64,000 nucleotides of DNA from Neobacillus endophyticus. Lineage in GTDB: Bacteria > Bacillota > Bacilli > Bacillales > Cytobacillaceae. A program made the position numbers and the translations under genes. The stretch is taken from assembly GCF_013248975.1 (NCBI RefSeq), contig NZ_JABRWH010000001.1:3740001-3804000 (forward strand). Reading direction: 5' to 3'. How positions within the stretch are numbered: position 1 is the stretch's first letter; every line of letters begins with the position of its first letter. This document shows, in pieces, positions 8,850 to 18,090 of the stretch. Below the pieces are notes generated by a model. The model was not told the origin of the DNA. It saw nothing but the letters and a program-made list of their open reading frames with translations, and did not search any database.

Positions 8850-9743
8850 ATGGTGAAAAGAACGATGTTAACAACCAGCAGCAGAGGCTTACTTGAGGAT
8901 TCCTTTCCGTACAGGCTATATCAAAAAGCGAAAAGAGTGGGGACATGGAACCCTGCTGACATTGATTTAAGTCAGGATCAAAAAGACTGGAAAAACATGG
9001 GGCAAGAGCAGCAGGAGGATATCTTGAGGTTAATTTCCCAGTTTCAGGCTGGAGAAGAAGCTGTCACGCTGGATCTTCTGCCATTAATCATGGCGATTGC
9101 AAAGGAAGGGCGACTGGAAGAAGAGATGTTTTTAACAACATTTCTATATGAGGAGGCAAAACATACAGAGTTTTTCCGACTTGTCCTTAATGCTATAGGT
9201 GAGCGTGGGGATTTATCCCATTTCCATACGGAAACGTATAAAAAGGTATTCTATGAGATCCTGCCAACCACCATGGCGAGACTTGAAACGGATCAATCAC
9301 CAGAAGCGATTGCTGAAGCATCGGTTGTGTATAACATGTTTGTCGAAGGTGTTTTAGCAGAGACGGGGTATTATTCCTTCTACGCTGCACTGGAAACTGC
9401 CGGTATAATGCCAGGGCTTTTAGAGGGAATTGGGAATTTAAAACGTGATGAATCAAGGCACATCGGTTACGGCACATTTCTCTTGCAACGTTTAATTTGC
9501 GAACATCCGAATCTCTATGAATTGATCACAGCTAAAATGGGAGAATTGGCACCTCTTGCCATATTGCTTAACCAGGAGGGAACAAAAGGTAGAGAAATGA
9601 CATCATTCGGTGGAAATCCTGATGAGGTTATGAATTTTACCATGAAACAGCTGGCCGTCAGAATGGAAGTGCTGGCAAGGGCACAAGGGAAGAAAATTGA
9701 AGAAATCTATCGGGTCACAGAAAAGGAAATGGGAGTCATTTAA
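8850..9743 (+). CDS. R2-like ligand-binding oxidase (R2lox)
   Basis: 297 residues, ferritin-like fold. With the start at 8850 all signature residues line up with Geobacillus R2loxI numbering as I recall it: Glu69 and Val72 in EEAV, Glu102 and His105 in EEAKH; then, one residue earlier, Tyr161 and Glu166 in YNMFVE, Glu201 and His204 in DESRH. These are the Mn/Fe ligands and the Val-Tyr pair that forms an ether cross-link in the family. R2lox proteins bind a long-chain fatty-acid-like ligand and are proposed two-electron oxidases; they are often mislabelled as ribonucleotide reductase beta chains. The second ATG (8850) has better spacing from GAAGGGAGA than the first (8844). Confidence 0.9.
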   Translation: MVKRTMLTTSSRGLLEDSFPYRLYQKAKRVGTWNPADIDLSQDQKDWKNMGQEQQEDILRLISQFQAGEEAVTLDLLPLIMAIAKEGRLEEEMFLTTFLYEEAKHTEFFRLVLNAIGERGDLSHFHTETYKKVFYEILPTTMARLETDQSPEAIAEASVVYNMFVEGVLAETGYYSFYAALETAGIMPGLLEGIGNLKRDESRHIGYGTFLLQRLICEHPNLYELITAKMGELAPLAILLNQEGTKGREMTSFGGNPDEVMNFTMKQLAVRMEVLARAQGKKIEEIYRVTEKEMGVI

Positions 9744-9758
9744 AAGGAGGCAATACCA

Positions 9759-11282
9759 ATGGCAGTACAGGTCGATGTTCAAACATTTTTCCATTTTATT
9801 AATGGACAATGGGTACCAGCTTCTAATAATGAAACATTTGATGTGATGAATCCGGCAACAGGCAAACTGGTGGCAAAGGTAGCGAAAGGAACTGCTGAAG
9901 ATGTGGACAGTGCCGTGAAGGCAGCACGTTCTGCGTTTGATCAAGGCGACTGGAAAAACATGAAGCCAAATGACAGGGCTAATGTACTCTATGCTATTTC
10001 TTATAAAATTGCTGAACATGCCCAAGAGTTAGTATATCTTGAATCAATCAGTTCAGGAGGAACGGTAAGACGAATTAGCAACATCGATGTATTACAAATG
10101 GTAGATTTGTTTCAAACTTTAGCTAAATTTACTCTTGAATACCCATTTTCAGAAACATTGCCTGTGCCTCCATTCCCGGGGCCCGCACATAATTTTGTTT
10201 GGCGTGAGCCAATTGGAGTTTGTGCTGCTGTCACCCCATGGAATCTGCCTATGTGGATTGCCACGTGGAAAATTGCCCCTGCATTGGCAATGGGGAATAC
10301 CATTGTAGTAAAGCCAGCAAGTTACACACCTTTATCCACTTTGAAACTGGCTGAAATTATTTCTGAAGTGGTACCGCCAGGAGTCATTAACGTTGTTACT
10401 GGACCTGGGGCGGAGGTAGGTGAGACACTTGTTACCCATCCTCAGGTAGATAAGGTTGCTTTTACCGGCTCAACTGAAGTGGGTAGAAGGATCATGGAAC
10501 TTGCTGCTAGGTCGATTAAAAAGACAACACTTGAACTGGGAGGAAAATCTCCAAATATTATTTTAGAGGATGCCGATCTAAACATTGCCTTACCTGGAAG
10601 TTTATTAGGTGTATTCCTGCATTCCGGCCAGCTTTGTGAATCTGGTACCCGGCTATTTGTCCCAGATAAACTATATGACCAAGTGGTGCAAGGGCTTGTC
10701 ACATTAGCTGGAAAAATAAAAGTAGGAAATCCTCAGGACCAGATGACAGATATGGGACCTATAATTTCGAAAAAACAAAAAGAAACCATTCTTAATTACA
10801 TTCAAGCAGGTAAACAGGAAGGGGCTGTACTAGCATGTGGCGGCAAGGAAGTTACTGTACCTGGATGTGAGGAAGGTTTTTTTATTGAGCCAACTATTTT
10901 TACAAATGTTACGAATGATATGAAAATTGCCCAAGAGGAAATCTTCGGGCCAGTCCTGTGTGTGATTCGATATTCTCACATAGATGAGGCAATCCACTTA
11001 GCCAATGATACTATTTTTGGGTTGGCTGCCGGAGTTTGGACTCGCGATGTCAACAAAGCTTATGAGGTTGCGAGGAAGCTACAGGCTGGCACCGTTTGGA
11101 TCAACGACTGGCACATGCTCCGCAACGATGCGCCATTTGGCGGATATAAACAAAGTGGCATTGGCAGGGAAATGGGTAAGTATTCACTTGATGAATATAC
11201 ACAATTGAAACATGTGCATACATCCATGGTTCCTGAGCTGGAAAGACGCAGCTGGTACGGAGTTCTGTTTGGTCAAAACTAG
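9759..11282 (+). CDS. Aldehyde dehydrogenase family protein
   Basis: 507 residues. NAD(P)-dependent oxidation of an aldehyde to its acid. Visible motifs: FTGSTEVGRR (cofactor loop), ELGGKSPN with general-base Glu259, catalytic Cys293 in GQLCESGTR, EEIFGPVL, and PFGGYKQSGIGRE near the C-terminus. AAAAGGAGG lies eight bases before the ATG. It sits 15 bases after R2lox and 13 bases before an alcohol dehydrogenase, so the three are probably co-transcribed and metabolically linked. Confidence 0.93.
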   Translation: MAVQVDVQTFFHFINGQWVPASNNETFDVMNPATGKLVAKVAKGTAEDVDSAVKAARSAFDQGDWKNMKPNDRANVLYAISYKIAEHAQELVYLESISSGGTVRRISNIDVLQMVDLFQTLAKFTLEYPFSETLPVPPFPGPAHNFVWREPIGVCAAVTPWNLPMWIATWKIAPALAMGNTIVVKPASYTPLSTLKLAEIISEVVPPGVINVVTGPGAEVGETLVTHPQVDKVAFTGSTEVGRRIMELAARSIKKTTLELGGKSPNIILEDADLNIALPGSLLGVFLHSGQLCESGTRLFVPDKLYDQVVQGLVTLAGKIKVGNPQDQMTDMGPIISKKQKETILNYIQAGKQEGAVLACGGKEVTVPGCEEGFFIEPTIFTNVTNDMKIAQEEIFGPVLCVIRYSHIDEAIHLANDTIFGLAAGVWTRDVNKAYEVARKLQAGTVWINDWHMLRNDAPFGGYKQSGIGREMGKYSLDEYTQLKHVHTSMVPELERRSWYGVLFGQN

Positions 11283-11295
11283 GGAAGAGGTGGAG

Positions 11296-12510
11296 ATGAA
11301 TATGAAAACGTCTTTATCACAATTCATGTTACGTACTGGAATTTATAGTGGTTCGAATTCTAGAGCCATGGTGCCAAGTTTGTTTGCCGGCCTTGGAGCA
11401 AAAAGGGTTCTTCTATTGAGCGACAGAGGTCTGGAGCAGGCAGGAATTGTTGAAAAAGTGGCTTCCATTTTTAATTTGACTGGAAATGGCAGCGGTCCAG
11501 CGCTTATTGGGACCTATTTGGATATTGCTCAGGATGCTGAAAGTCATTGTATTAATGATGCCGTTCGCTATGCCCGTGAAGTCGGGGCCGATAGTCTCCT
11601 GGCAGTCGGAGGCGGAAGTGTGCTTGATACAGTAAAAGGCGTTAAGTATGCATTGCACAAAGGATTGTCCGATATTAAAGAGGCGATTCCCGGTGGCTTG
11701 CTATATGAGCAATTCCCGAAAGCTACATTTATTTCGATTCCACATATTGCAATGCCAACAACAGCTGGAACTGGCTCAGAAGTTTCACCGATTGCCGTTA
11801 TTTTTAATGAAGATATTCAAATGAAAACCAACATCATCAATCCTTTTATTAATGCGGATATTGCCATTTTGGATCCTGATTTAACAGTGGGACTTCCACC
11901 AAGGATTACAGCATTTACTGGTTTTGATGCTCTAACCCATGCCATTGAAGCTCTTGCCTCGCCTACTGCTACAGGTATAACGGATGCATATGCTTTGCAC
12001 GCAATCCGCCTGATTGATAAAAATCTTCCAATTGCAGTTGTTAACGGCGGCCAGTTGGAGGCGAGGATGGATTTACTGCATGCGAGTTTGATGGGGATTA
12101 CTGCCTTCAGTTTTGCATTAAATGCAATTCCTGTCCATAATATGGCACATGCTTACGGGGCCTTATTCCGTATACCGCATGGCTTAGCCAATGCTGTATT
12201 CTTGCCAGTAGTCATGGAACTTGTTCCGCAGCTGTATTTGCCAAAAGCAGCTGAACTCGCAGAAGCTCTCGGGGTGGATGCGAAGAATGATTCCGCTGAA
12301 ACCGCTTTAACAAAAGTGGTAGAAAAAATACGGTTGCTGCAGCATAAAGTAGGATTGCCTGCCGATTTTAAGGAATTTCAGATCAGCGAAGAACAACTGC
12401 AGCAAACATTCTCAGCAGTCATGAAGGATCCAGCAGCATTAAACTTCCCAATGCCGCCGGAGCTAATTGCTGCAATCGGTCAACGTGTCGTTCCGTTGGC
12501 AGTTAAATAA
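11296..12510 (+). CDS. Iron-containing (group III) alcohol dehydrogenase
   Basis: 404 residues. NAD-binding GGGSVLDTVKG, PTTAGTGSEVSP, then metal-binding region GFDALTHAIEA and HNMAHAYGALFRIPHG with the conserved His residues. It would interconvert an alcohol and an aldehyde. The start at 11296 follows GGGAAGAGGTGG; an in-frame ATG at 11212 lies inside the upstream dehydrogenase gene and has no ribosome site. Last gene of the operon, closed by a strong terminator. Confidence 0.92.
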   Translation: MNMKTSLSQFMLRTGIYSGSNSRAMVPSLFAGLGAKRVLLLSDRGLEQAGIVEKVASIFNLTGNGSGPALIGTYLDIAQDAESHCINDAVRYAREVGADSLLAVGGGSVLDTVKGVKYALHKGLSDIKEAIPGGLLYEQFPKATFISIPHIAMPTTAGTGSEVSPIAVIFNEDIQMKTNIINPFINADIAILDPDLTVGLPPRITAFTGFDALTHAIEALASPTATGITDAYALHAIRLIDKNLPIAVVNGGQLEARMDLLHASLMGITAFSFALNAIPVHNMAHAYGALFRIPHGLANAVFLPVVMELVPQLYLPKAAELAEALGVDAKNDSAETALTKVVEKIRLLQHKVGLPADFKEFQISEEQLQQTFSAVMKDPAALNFPMPPELIAAIGQRVVPLAVK

Positions 12511-12524
12511 AATAGTAAGAGACG

Positions 12525-12561
12525 AAAGCCAAGCTCCATAACCAAGAGCTCGGCTTTTTTT
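12525..12561 (+). terminator. Terminator of the R2lox operon
   Basis: AAGCCAAGCTC pairs with GAGCTCGGCTT (one mismatch), followed by a run of seven T. Confidence 0.92.
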
Positions 12562-12612
12562 ATTGAGGCTCTGTTATTATCACTGTTGATTTTCGTATAG
12601 GAAAGAGAATTC

Positions 12613-12799
12613 ATAAGCGGAGAATTTCCGGCTAATGTATCTATATGAAGTTTAAGAAGCAGATATAAGTGGAGATATTCCGATTAACTGCACTTTTTAA
12701 GACAAAATCCAAAGATTTGGATAATATAGAAGGAAAAACTTCCTTTATTTTTAAGGAAATAGGGGTATTTCCCAATTTAAACGGAATTTTACCGATTAT
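12613..12799. repeat. Three degenerate palindromic repeats (YGGA...TCCG family)
   Basis: Three related imperfect palindromes lie at about 12613-12636 (ATAAGCGGAGAATTTCCGGC), 12665-12687 (ATAAGTGGAGATATTCCGAT) and 12777-12799 (AAACGGAATTTTACCGATTA). Each is a short hairpin, GGA against TCC or CGG against CCG, flanked by ATAAG and TTAA-like ends. They look like remnants of a small dispersed intergenic repeat. The rest of the 12562-13165 gap shows an AAGGAA/TTCCTT hairpin near 12730 and a sigma-D-like promoter, and no gene. Confidence 0.5.
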
Positions 12800-12868
12800 T
12801 TTTCAAACACAGTAAATCAACATTCAGCTATAACAGAGCATTTATTGAAGCAAGATAAAATTTACCAC

Positions 12869-12895
12869 TATACGATATTACATATTTACCGATAA
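12869..12895 (+). promoter_or_regulatory. Sigma-D-like promoter upstream of cheR
   Basis: TATAC and ACCGATAA are separated so that the 4-base -35 core and the 8-base -10 are 15 bases apart, the sigma-D spacing. The -35 has one mismatch to TAAA. The start codon is about 270 bases downstream, so a long leader would be implied. Confidence 0.5.
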
Positions 12896-13165
12896 GGAAG
12901 AATAAGTTTAATATTTTGATCAACATTATATTTTGAAAATAATAAAATGTTGAAATTTTATTTGACGCAGTTCCATTTTTTCAGTAATTTAATACTATTA
13001 GAAGTCAGAAAAAGGATGCACTGTTAATTTATACGACAGTCGTTCAAAATTCCCTCAAAGTCTATCAAACATCAAAAAAACAATTTTGAACAGTTTTTCA
13101 GATTTCAGTATTTAAATACAATCTCCAGTTTAACTGGCTCTGGAGTGAAATAAAAGGGTGATGGT

Positions 13166-14005
13166 ATGCAAGATAATGGATTATTAACGTTAAGTCAAAT
13201 GATTTATGATTACTGCGGTTTGAAGTATATGGATCGTCTTTCTACCTTAAAAGATAAGATATCAAAAAGATTAAATGAACTTGGTACCTCACATTTGGAA
13301 TATTGCCGGTTTTTAAAAACATCACCAAATGAATGGGATGTACTGATGGAGATATTGACCATTAATGAAACCTATTTTTATCGGGAAGAAAATCAATTAA
13401 ATGAATGTTGTTCCATTGTTTTACCAAAGCTGCGGGAAAAAAATTTCAATAAGCCACTGAGAATATGGAGTGCTGCTTGTTCTACAGGCGAAGAGGCTTT
13501 TACCCTGGCGATGCTGATTCAGGAATCGGGTAAATTCCCACAAGGTTCCGTGGAGATCGTTGGCACCGATATCAATAAAAAAGTTCTGCAGAAAGCAGAA
13601 AAAGGTTGGTATCACAATGGATCATTTGCCTTTAGGAGAATACCGCAGAACCTATTCAAGAAATATTTTGAAGAGGAAAATAACGGTTATAAAGTGAAAT
13701 CGTCTATCCAAAACATGATTAAATTTCAGTATTTAAATCTATTGGATCAAACGAAGGTTTCTCAATTAGGGAAATTTGACGTCATATTCTGCAGAAATGT
13801 TTTGATTTATTTTGATCAAGAAACAACAAAACGGGTTATTAAGAGTTTGCATCAAAATTTATCTCCTGACGGATTTTTGTTCCTTGGCCATGCCGAATCG
13901 ATCACAGATATGGCCTTAGGCTTTCAAAAAGTGGACTCTGATAAGACTTTTTATTATCGAAAGGAATCTGTTCATGATGAAAAAGTACGGTATATTAGTA
14001 GTTGA
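13166..14005 (+). CDS. cheR: Chemotaxis protein methyltransferase CheR
   Basis: 279 residues. It transfers methyl groups from S-adenosylmethionine to glutamates of chemoreceptors. An N-terminal all-helical domain (about 1-75) precedes the Rossmann-type methyltransferase: IWSAACSTGEEAFTLAM is the AdoMet loop, VGTDINKKVL the acidic strand, FCRNVLIYFD the catalytic-region motif. AAAGGGTGATGGT precedes the ATG. It overlaps cheB by 32 bases, so the adaptation pair is coupled. Confidence 0.95.
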   Translation: MQDNGLLTLSQMIYDYCGLKYMDRLSTLKDKISKRLNELGTSHLEYCRFLKTSPNEWDVLMEILTINETYFYREENQLNECCSIVLPKLREKNFNKPLRIWSAACSTGEEAFTLAMLIQESGKFPQGSVEIVGTDINKKVLQKAEKGWYHNGSFAFRRIPQNLFKKYFEEENNGYKVKSSIQNMIKFQYLNLLDQTKVSQLGKFDVIFCRNVLIYFDQETTKRVIKSLHQNLSPDGFLFLGHAESITDMALGFQKVDSDKTFYYRKESVHDEKVRYISS

Positions 14006-15023
14006 TGATTCCGCCTTTATGAGAAGGGCAATCAGTCAAATCCTTGAGGGGGACCCGAGTTTTTTTGTTGTTGGTATTGCTAGAAATGGAGAAGAGGCCA
14101 TTGAAAAGATTCAAAGGTTAAAACCTGATTTGGTAACAATGGATGTTGAAATGCCAATTATGAATGGTCTTCAGGCACTTGAGCAGATTATGGAAACTTC
14201 CCCATTACCTGTTGTGATGTTAAGTTCATTGACTAAAGAAGGGGCTAAGGAAACCTTAAAGGCTCTAGAACTGGGAGCGGTTGATTTCTTCTTAAAAGAC
14301 AATTTGTTAAGCAATCCAGACAACAATCAACAAATTCATGAATTTTTAACTCGATTAAAAGGAATTGTGAAAGCAAAGCCGCGAAATATTAAAACAGTTG
14401 TTATTCCCCAAGTGAAAAAAACAAGAAGAATAAATAAAAAGCATATTGATCTCATTTTTATAGGATGTTCGACTGGCGGCCCATCTGCTTTACAAGCGAT
14501 TCTTCCTAGATTTCCAAAAGAATTTCCTATTCCAGTTGTCGTTGCCCAGCATATGCCTCCAGGATTTACGAAACCATTAGCAGAAAGGTTCAATACCCTG
14601 TGTGAGCTGAATGTCACAGAAGCCCAGCATGGACAGACCATTCGCCCAGGTACCATTTATATCTCTCCATCTGGTTTTCAGACCAGATTGGAAAAAAAAC
14701 CAGATGGTTCAGTCACGTTTAGGGTAGATAATGACGCAACAGATAAGGCATTATACAAGCCATGTGTTGATATTTCGCTTACATCCGCAGCACCGATTTA
14801 TACAGATCGACTGTTAGCCATTATCTTAACGGGAATGGGTGTTGATGGCATGCAGGGATCTGGTCTTGTGAAAAAAAACAATGGCACTGTATTTGTTGAG
14901 GCGGAGGAATCCTGTGTCGTGTATGGAATGCCGAAAGCTGTTCAAGAAGCAGGATATGCAGATGGACAATACCTGTTATCGCATATATACGATGAAATTA
15001 TTTCATATTTAAAGTATGAATGA
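13974..15023 (+). CDS. cheB: Chemotaxis response regulator protein-glutamate methylesterase CheB
   Basis: 349 residues. N-terminal receiver (VVDDSAFMR; phospho-acceptor Asp in TMDVEMP), linker near 130-155, then the methylesterase/deamidase domain with Ser in GCSTGGPSA, His in VAQHMPPG and Asp in LTGMGVDGM. CheA-dependent phosphorylation would activate demethylation of receptors. It is followed by a terminator at 15158, so cheR-cheB form a two-gene unit apart from the structural genes. Confidence 0.96.
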   Translation: MMKKYGILVVDDSAFMRRAISQILEGDPSFFVVGIARNGEEAIEKIQRLKPDLVTMDVEMPIMNGLQALEQIMETSPLPVVMLSSLTKEGAKETLKALELGAVDFFLKDNLLSNPDNNQQIHEFLTRLKGIVKAKPRNIKTVVIPQVKKTRRINKKHIDLIFIGCSTGGPSALQAILPRFPKEFPIPVVVAQHMPPGFTKPLAERFNTLCELNVTEAQHGQTIRPGTIYISPSGFQTRLEKKPDGSVTFRVDNDATDKALYKPCVDISLTSAAPIYTDRLLAIILTGMGVDGMQGSGLVKKNNGTVFVEAEESCVVYGMPKAVQEAGYADGQYLLSHIYDEIISYLKYE

Positions 15024-15157
15024 AAAATATTGCAATAACATGTTTCTGGAGTTATTATTATTCAGCACTATCGTTTTTATTTAAAAGAAACAGAGAGAAT
15101 TTTGAATATATAGCGGAATTACCGAAGAAGGCAAAGTATTATAAACCACAAGTTTAT

Positions 15158-15186
15158 GTCCACCTGATTCGAGGTGGACTTTTTTT
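15158..15186 (+). terminator. Terminator after cheB
   Basis: GTCCACCT and AGGTGGAC form an 8-bp perfect stem with a 6-base loop followed by seven T. Confidence 0.9.
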
Positions 15187-15209
15187 AAATAGTACAGGGG
15201 GGAAAGCCC

Positions 15210-15971
15210 ATGTCGGACAAGAAAATAAAGGCAGTAAAAGAGGATAACAAGAAGAAACCCGGTTTTTTTTCAAAGCTTATTCTTTTGTGGGTACTTCCAT
15301 GTATCTATGCTATTGGATTAGGGATGATTATTTTACATTTTGCCGGCGTCAGCTTAACCACTCAAATGAAATGGGTGCAAGACCATACAAAAGTTTTTTA
15401 TGCTAAAAAGCAGACGTCACCTAAAACGGCATCAACTAAGACAGCGCAATCATCTTCATCTCAGACTAAAACGGCTGACACCGCTCAAAATACCAGCTCG
15501 AATCAAACAACTGCCGAAACTAATAGTAATTCAGGACAAAATAATACGGCACAAACGAGCAATACTAGTGCAGGATCCAATACACCCTCTGCAGCACCTT
15601 CATTAGCAAGTATGGATCCAAGTACAGCAGCAAAATTATTGAGCAATATGTCTGAAGCAGATGCATTGAAGAATCTCAAACAGCTTCAACCGGATGCACA
15701 AAGTTCTATTATTGCGCAGATGCCTGCAGATGAGGGAGCAAAATTAACAGATGCATTGTCAAACGGCGGCAACCTTGCTACTACTACAAATTCCGTTTCG
15801 GAATTATATCAGCATATGACCCCTGACCAAATTGCAACTGTTCTAAATGGTATTAGTGATAAACAACAAGTGCTAAATCAAATCAAACAACTAGATCCAG
15901 ATACTGCATCAAAAGTAATATCACAGCTAAATCCGACTGTTGCGGGCTGGGTTGTTACGCATTTAAATTAA
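15210..15971 (+). CDS. YlxF/MotE-like membrane protein with MgtE-N-like domain
   Basis: 253 residues. One N-terminal transmembrane helix (about 22-45), a Thr/Gln/Ser-rich linker (about 68-125), then helical repeats such as MDPSTAAKLLSNM and LDPDTASKVISQL typical of the MgtE N-domain/FlbB family. In B. subtilis the ylxF gene occupies this exact place, immediately before fliK. GGGGGGAAAG precedes the ATG. Members are thought to help flagellar motor or export assembly; the exact role is not established. Confidence 0.75.
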   Translation: MSDKKIKAVKEDNKKKPGFFSKLILLWVLPCIYAIGLGMIILHFAGVSLTTQMKWVQDHTKVFYAKKQTSPKTASTKTAQSSSSQTKTADTAQNTSSNQTTAETNSNSGQNNTAQTSNTSAGSNTPSAAPSLASMDPSTAAKLLSNMSEADALKNLKQLQPDAQSSIIAQMPADEGAKLTDALSNGGNLATTTNSVSELYQHMTPDQIATVLNGISDKQQVLNQIKQLDPDTASKVISQLNPTVAGWVVTHLN

Positions 15972-16000
15972 AAATTTTCATGTACAGGTTAAAAAAGGAT

Positions 16001-16030
16001 TTGACTCAAAAACAATCAAAAAAATAAAAT
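16001..16030 (+). promoter_or_regulatory. Sigma-A promoter upstream of fliK
   Basis: TTGACT and TAAAAT with an 18-base spacer, about 105 bases before the fliK start. It would allow fliK and later genes to be transcribed separately from the ylxF-like gene. Confidence 0.55.
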
Positions 16031-16135
16031 AGGTATGTAAGAAATATTGGAAATCAAAAATCTCATGACGAATACTAGTTTAATGAGTTATAATGTTAAT
16101 ATATTAGTATGAGTTAACTATGAGGGGGAAACTGC

Positions 16136-17512
16136 TTGGATGTAACTCAAATTCCTATCAAAATCAATCAAACAGAAAATCCAAAGGGCGTGAAAGGTAA
16201 AACACCAGCCCAATCAGATGCCCAGGCGGGCTCCTTCAATCAGATTTTATTGAAACTAAATTCGCTTAATAAAATAGATATTGCAAATGGAGATCAGGGA
16301 AATTCCCAACAAGTGCCTGTAGCTAATGAAAATAGTGGAAACAAGAAACTCAGTATAGAGGATCTAAATGAACTAGAAAGCATTTTATCTTCATTTATGA
16401 TCAACATGCAGTCAACACAACAAATGCAAAATCAAATGAATAATCAAACAGCGGGAACAGATACCTCCAATAATGTTGTATCTGGTACGCAGAATCAAAA
16501 TCAACAAAATACTGCAGGTTCAATAAATGCACTGTTTCCATTTCAACAAAATGATACAAATGCAGCCAATGAACTTGTTTCATTACTACAAAAAGCAGGA
16601 GTTTCTACTCAATCTCTATCGTCAATAGATGGGAATCAATTGGATGCTAAACTAGTTCAAATCATTAATGAATTATCTTCACAAGGGGATCAAAATTCAT
16701 CAGACACATTAACTGGTATTGGTGATCAAATCAAACAAATGTTGGATGAGTTAAGTACAACGACAAATCCTGTTCCATCCATGAACATTCAATCGGAAGC
16801 AAATACAGCTCCACCATTAAGTCTAGATAAAAGCCAAGTGATTTTATCGGCTGTGCCGGATTTCTCCAAGCGGAGTAGTGACGGTAATAAGTTAAGCCGT
16901 TTAACAGGTTCAAATAGCTCGGAAGATAAAATACCATCCAATGGTATTTTACTGAGTGGTAATCAAACGCAGCAAAATATGCATGTAACAGCAGAGTCTA
17001 AAGAACCGATTCCTCAGCTAAAAGCATCGGATTTTGCTGATGAAATGAACAATTTGGTAGGCCGCTATATGAAAATTACCAATGGTCAATCAGGGAGCAC
17101 TGAGGCTAAATTTAATTTGTACCCTGAACATTTGGGCCCAATTGAAGTGAAAATCACGAGCCAGCAAGGCCAAGTGACAGCTCAAATTTTAACAAATACG
17201 TCATTGGCGAAAGATACTTTATCCGGTCAGTTGAATCACTTACGAGAAGCTCTACAGCAGCAAGGCATAGTAGTACAAAAGCTGGACATTGTTCAACAAA
17301 CTCCCGCTGCAATGGATATGAATCAGTCGAACCTCTCTTTTTCACAAGGAGGCTCAAACTCATCGAATGGTCAGCGTAACAATCAAATGGATGAGAATTC
17401 ATCGAAAAAGACAAAAACAGCTGATCAAAATGATGGTGAAAATGAAACATTACCTATTTCATACGGAACAGCCGTTCAGAATGCTGCTTCTAGTATAGAC
17501 TTTAGCGCATAG
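16136..17512 (+). CDS. fliK: Flagellar hook-length control protein FliK
   Basis: 458 residues, TTG start behind GAGGGGGAAA. A long Gln/Asn/Ser-rich, probably extended N-terminal part (ruler region) is followed by the compact C-terminal hook-length domain beginning near residue 315, with LYPEHLGPIEVKI and LREALQQQGI. It measures hook length and switches export specificity by contacting FlhB. Position before flgD and flgE supports the call. Confidence 0.92.
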   Translation: MDVTQIPIKINQTENPKGVKGKTPAQSDAQAGSFNQILLKLNSLNKIDIANGDQGNSQQVPVANENSGNKKLSIEDLNELESILSSFMINMQSTQQMQNQMNNQTAGTDTSNNVVSGTQNQNQQNTAGSINALFPFQQNDTNAANELVSLLQKAGVSTQSLSSIDGNQLDAKLVQIINELSSQGDQNSSDTLTGIGDQIKQMLDELSTTTNPVPSMNIQSEANTAPPLSLDKSQVILSAVPDFSKRSSDGNKLSRLTGSNSSEDKIPSNGILLSGNQTQQNMHVTAESKEPIPQLKASDFADEMNNLVGRYMKITNGQSGSTEAKFNLYPEHLGPIEVKITSQQGQVTAQILTNTSLAKDTLSGQLNHLREALQQQGIVVQKLDIVQQTPAAMDMNQSNLSFSQGGSNSSNGQRNNQMDENSSKKTKTADQNDGENETLPISYGTAVQNAASSIDFSA

Positions 17513-17527
17513 AAGGGACCAAATAGG

Positions 17528-18043
17528 ATGAGTAATTGGGTAAATGTAACAAGTTCTTCAAGTAGCCCAGCAACCAATAGTTCTACGACAGCTACATCTA
17601 AATCTTCGTTAGGAAAAGATGATTTTCTTAAAATCTTAACGATCCAGTTGGCAAATCAGGATCCATCCAGTCCAATGGATGATAAAGACTTTATTGCCCA
17701 GATGGCTACTTTCAGCTCATTGGAACAAATGACGAATCTTAATACTTCGTTTGATAAATTTACAGGCCTTCAAATGGGGCAATATGCCTCTGCCATAGGT
17801 AAAGAGGTTACCTGGACACCAGATGGTTCCACTACCCCTTCAACAGGCGTCATTACTGGGGTATCAACCGATGGTAGTGATTATTATTATCAAGTCGGTG
17901 ATCAAAAAGTACCAATGAGTCAGGTCACACAAATTCAAAATAATACTGCACAGGCAACAGACACTACACAGACTGCATCGACTTCAGGCACTACACAAAC
18001 AGCATCGGCTGCAGGCACTACACAAACTGCACCGACTGCTTAA
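17528..18043 (+). CDS. flgD: Flagellar hook assembly scaffold FlgD
   Basis: 171 residues. The conserved N-terminal segment ([19 protein letters not shown], then SSLEQMTNL) is the FlgD capping region; the C-terminal FlgD Tudor/Ig part of longer homologues is reduced. FlgD caps the growing hook. The tail carries three copies of a Thr/Gln/Ala-rich nonapeptide encoded by a DNA repeat. Located between fliK and flgE as in B. subtilis. Confidence 0.93.
   Translation: MSNWVNVTSSSSSPATNSSTTATSKSSLGKDDFLKILTIQLANQDPSSPMDDKDFIAQMATFSSLEQMTNLNTSFDKFTGLQMGQYASAIGKEVTWTPDGSTTPSTGVITGVSTDGSDYYYQVGDQKVPMSQVTQIQNNTAQATDTTQTASTSGTTQTASAAGTTQTAPTA
17963..18040 (+). repeat. 27-bp tandem repeat inside the flgD 3' end
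   Basis: Two full 27-base units (17963-17989, 17990-18016) and a 24-base third (18017-18040) each start ACTACACA and encode TTQTA(S/P)-type nonapeptides. Copy number could change by slippage without shifting frame. Confidence 0.8.
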
Positions 18044-18090
18044 TCAAATCAAAAAATTACATTACGTACAGAAAATAGGAGGATACAAAC

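Noticed and set aside
8844..9743. Annotation as ribonucleotide reductase beta subunit
   Set aside because: The Val-Tyr cross-link pair and R2lox ligand set are present, and no alpha subunit gene is nearby; R2lox fits better.
15020..15247. 75-codon frame overlapping the end of cheB
   Set aside because: It runs through the cheB terminator hairpin and into the ylxF-like gene in another frame, and has no ribosome site.
17963..18040. CRISPR-like repeat array
   Set aside because: The repeats are contiguous, in frame and coding within flgD, with no spacers.
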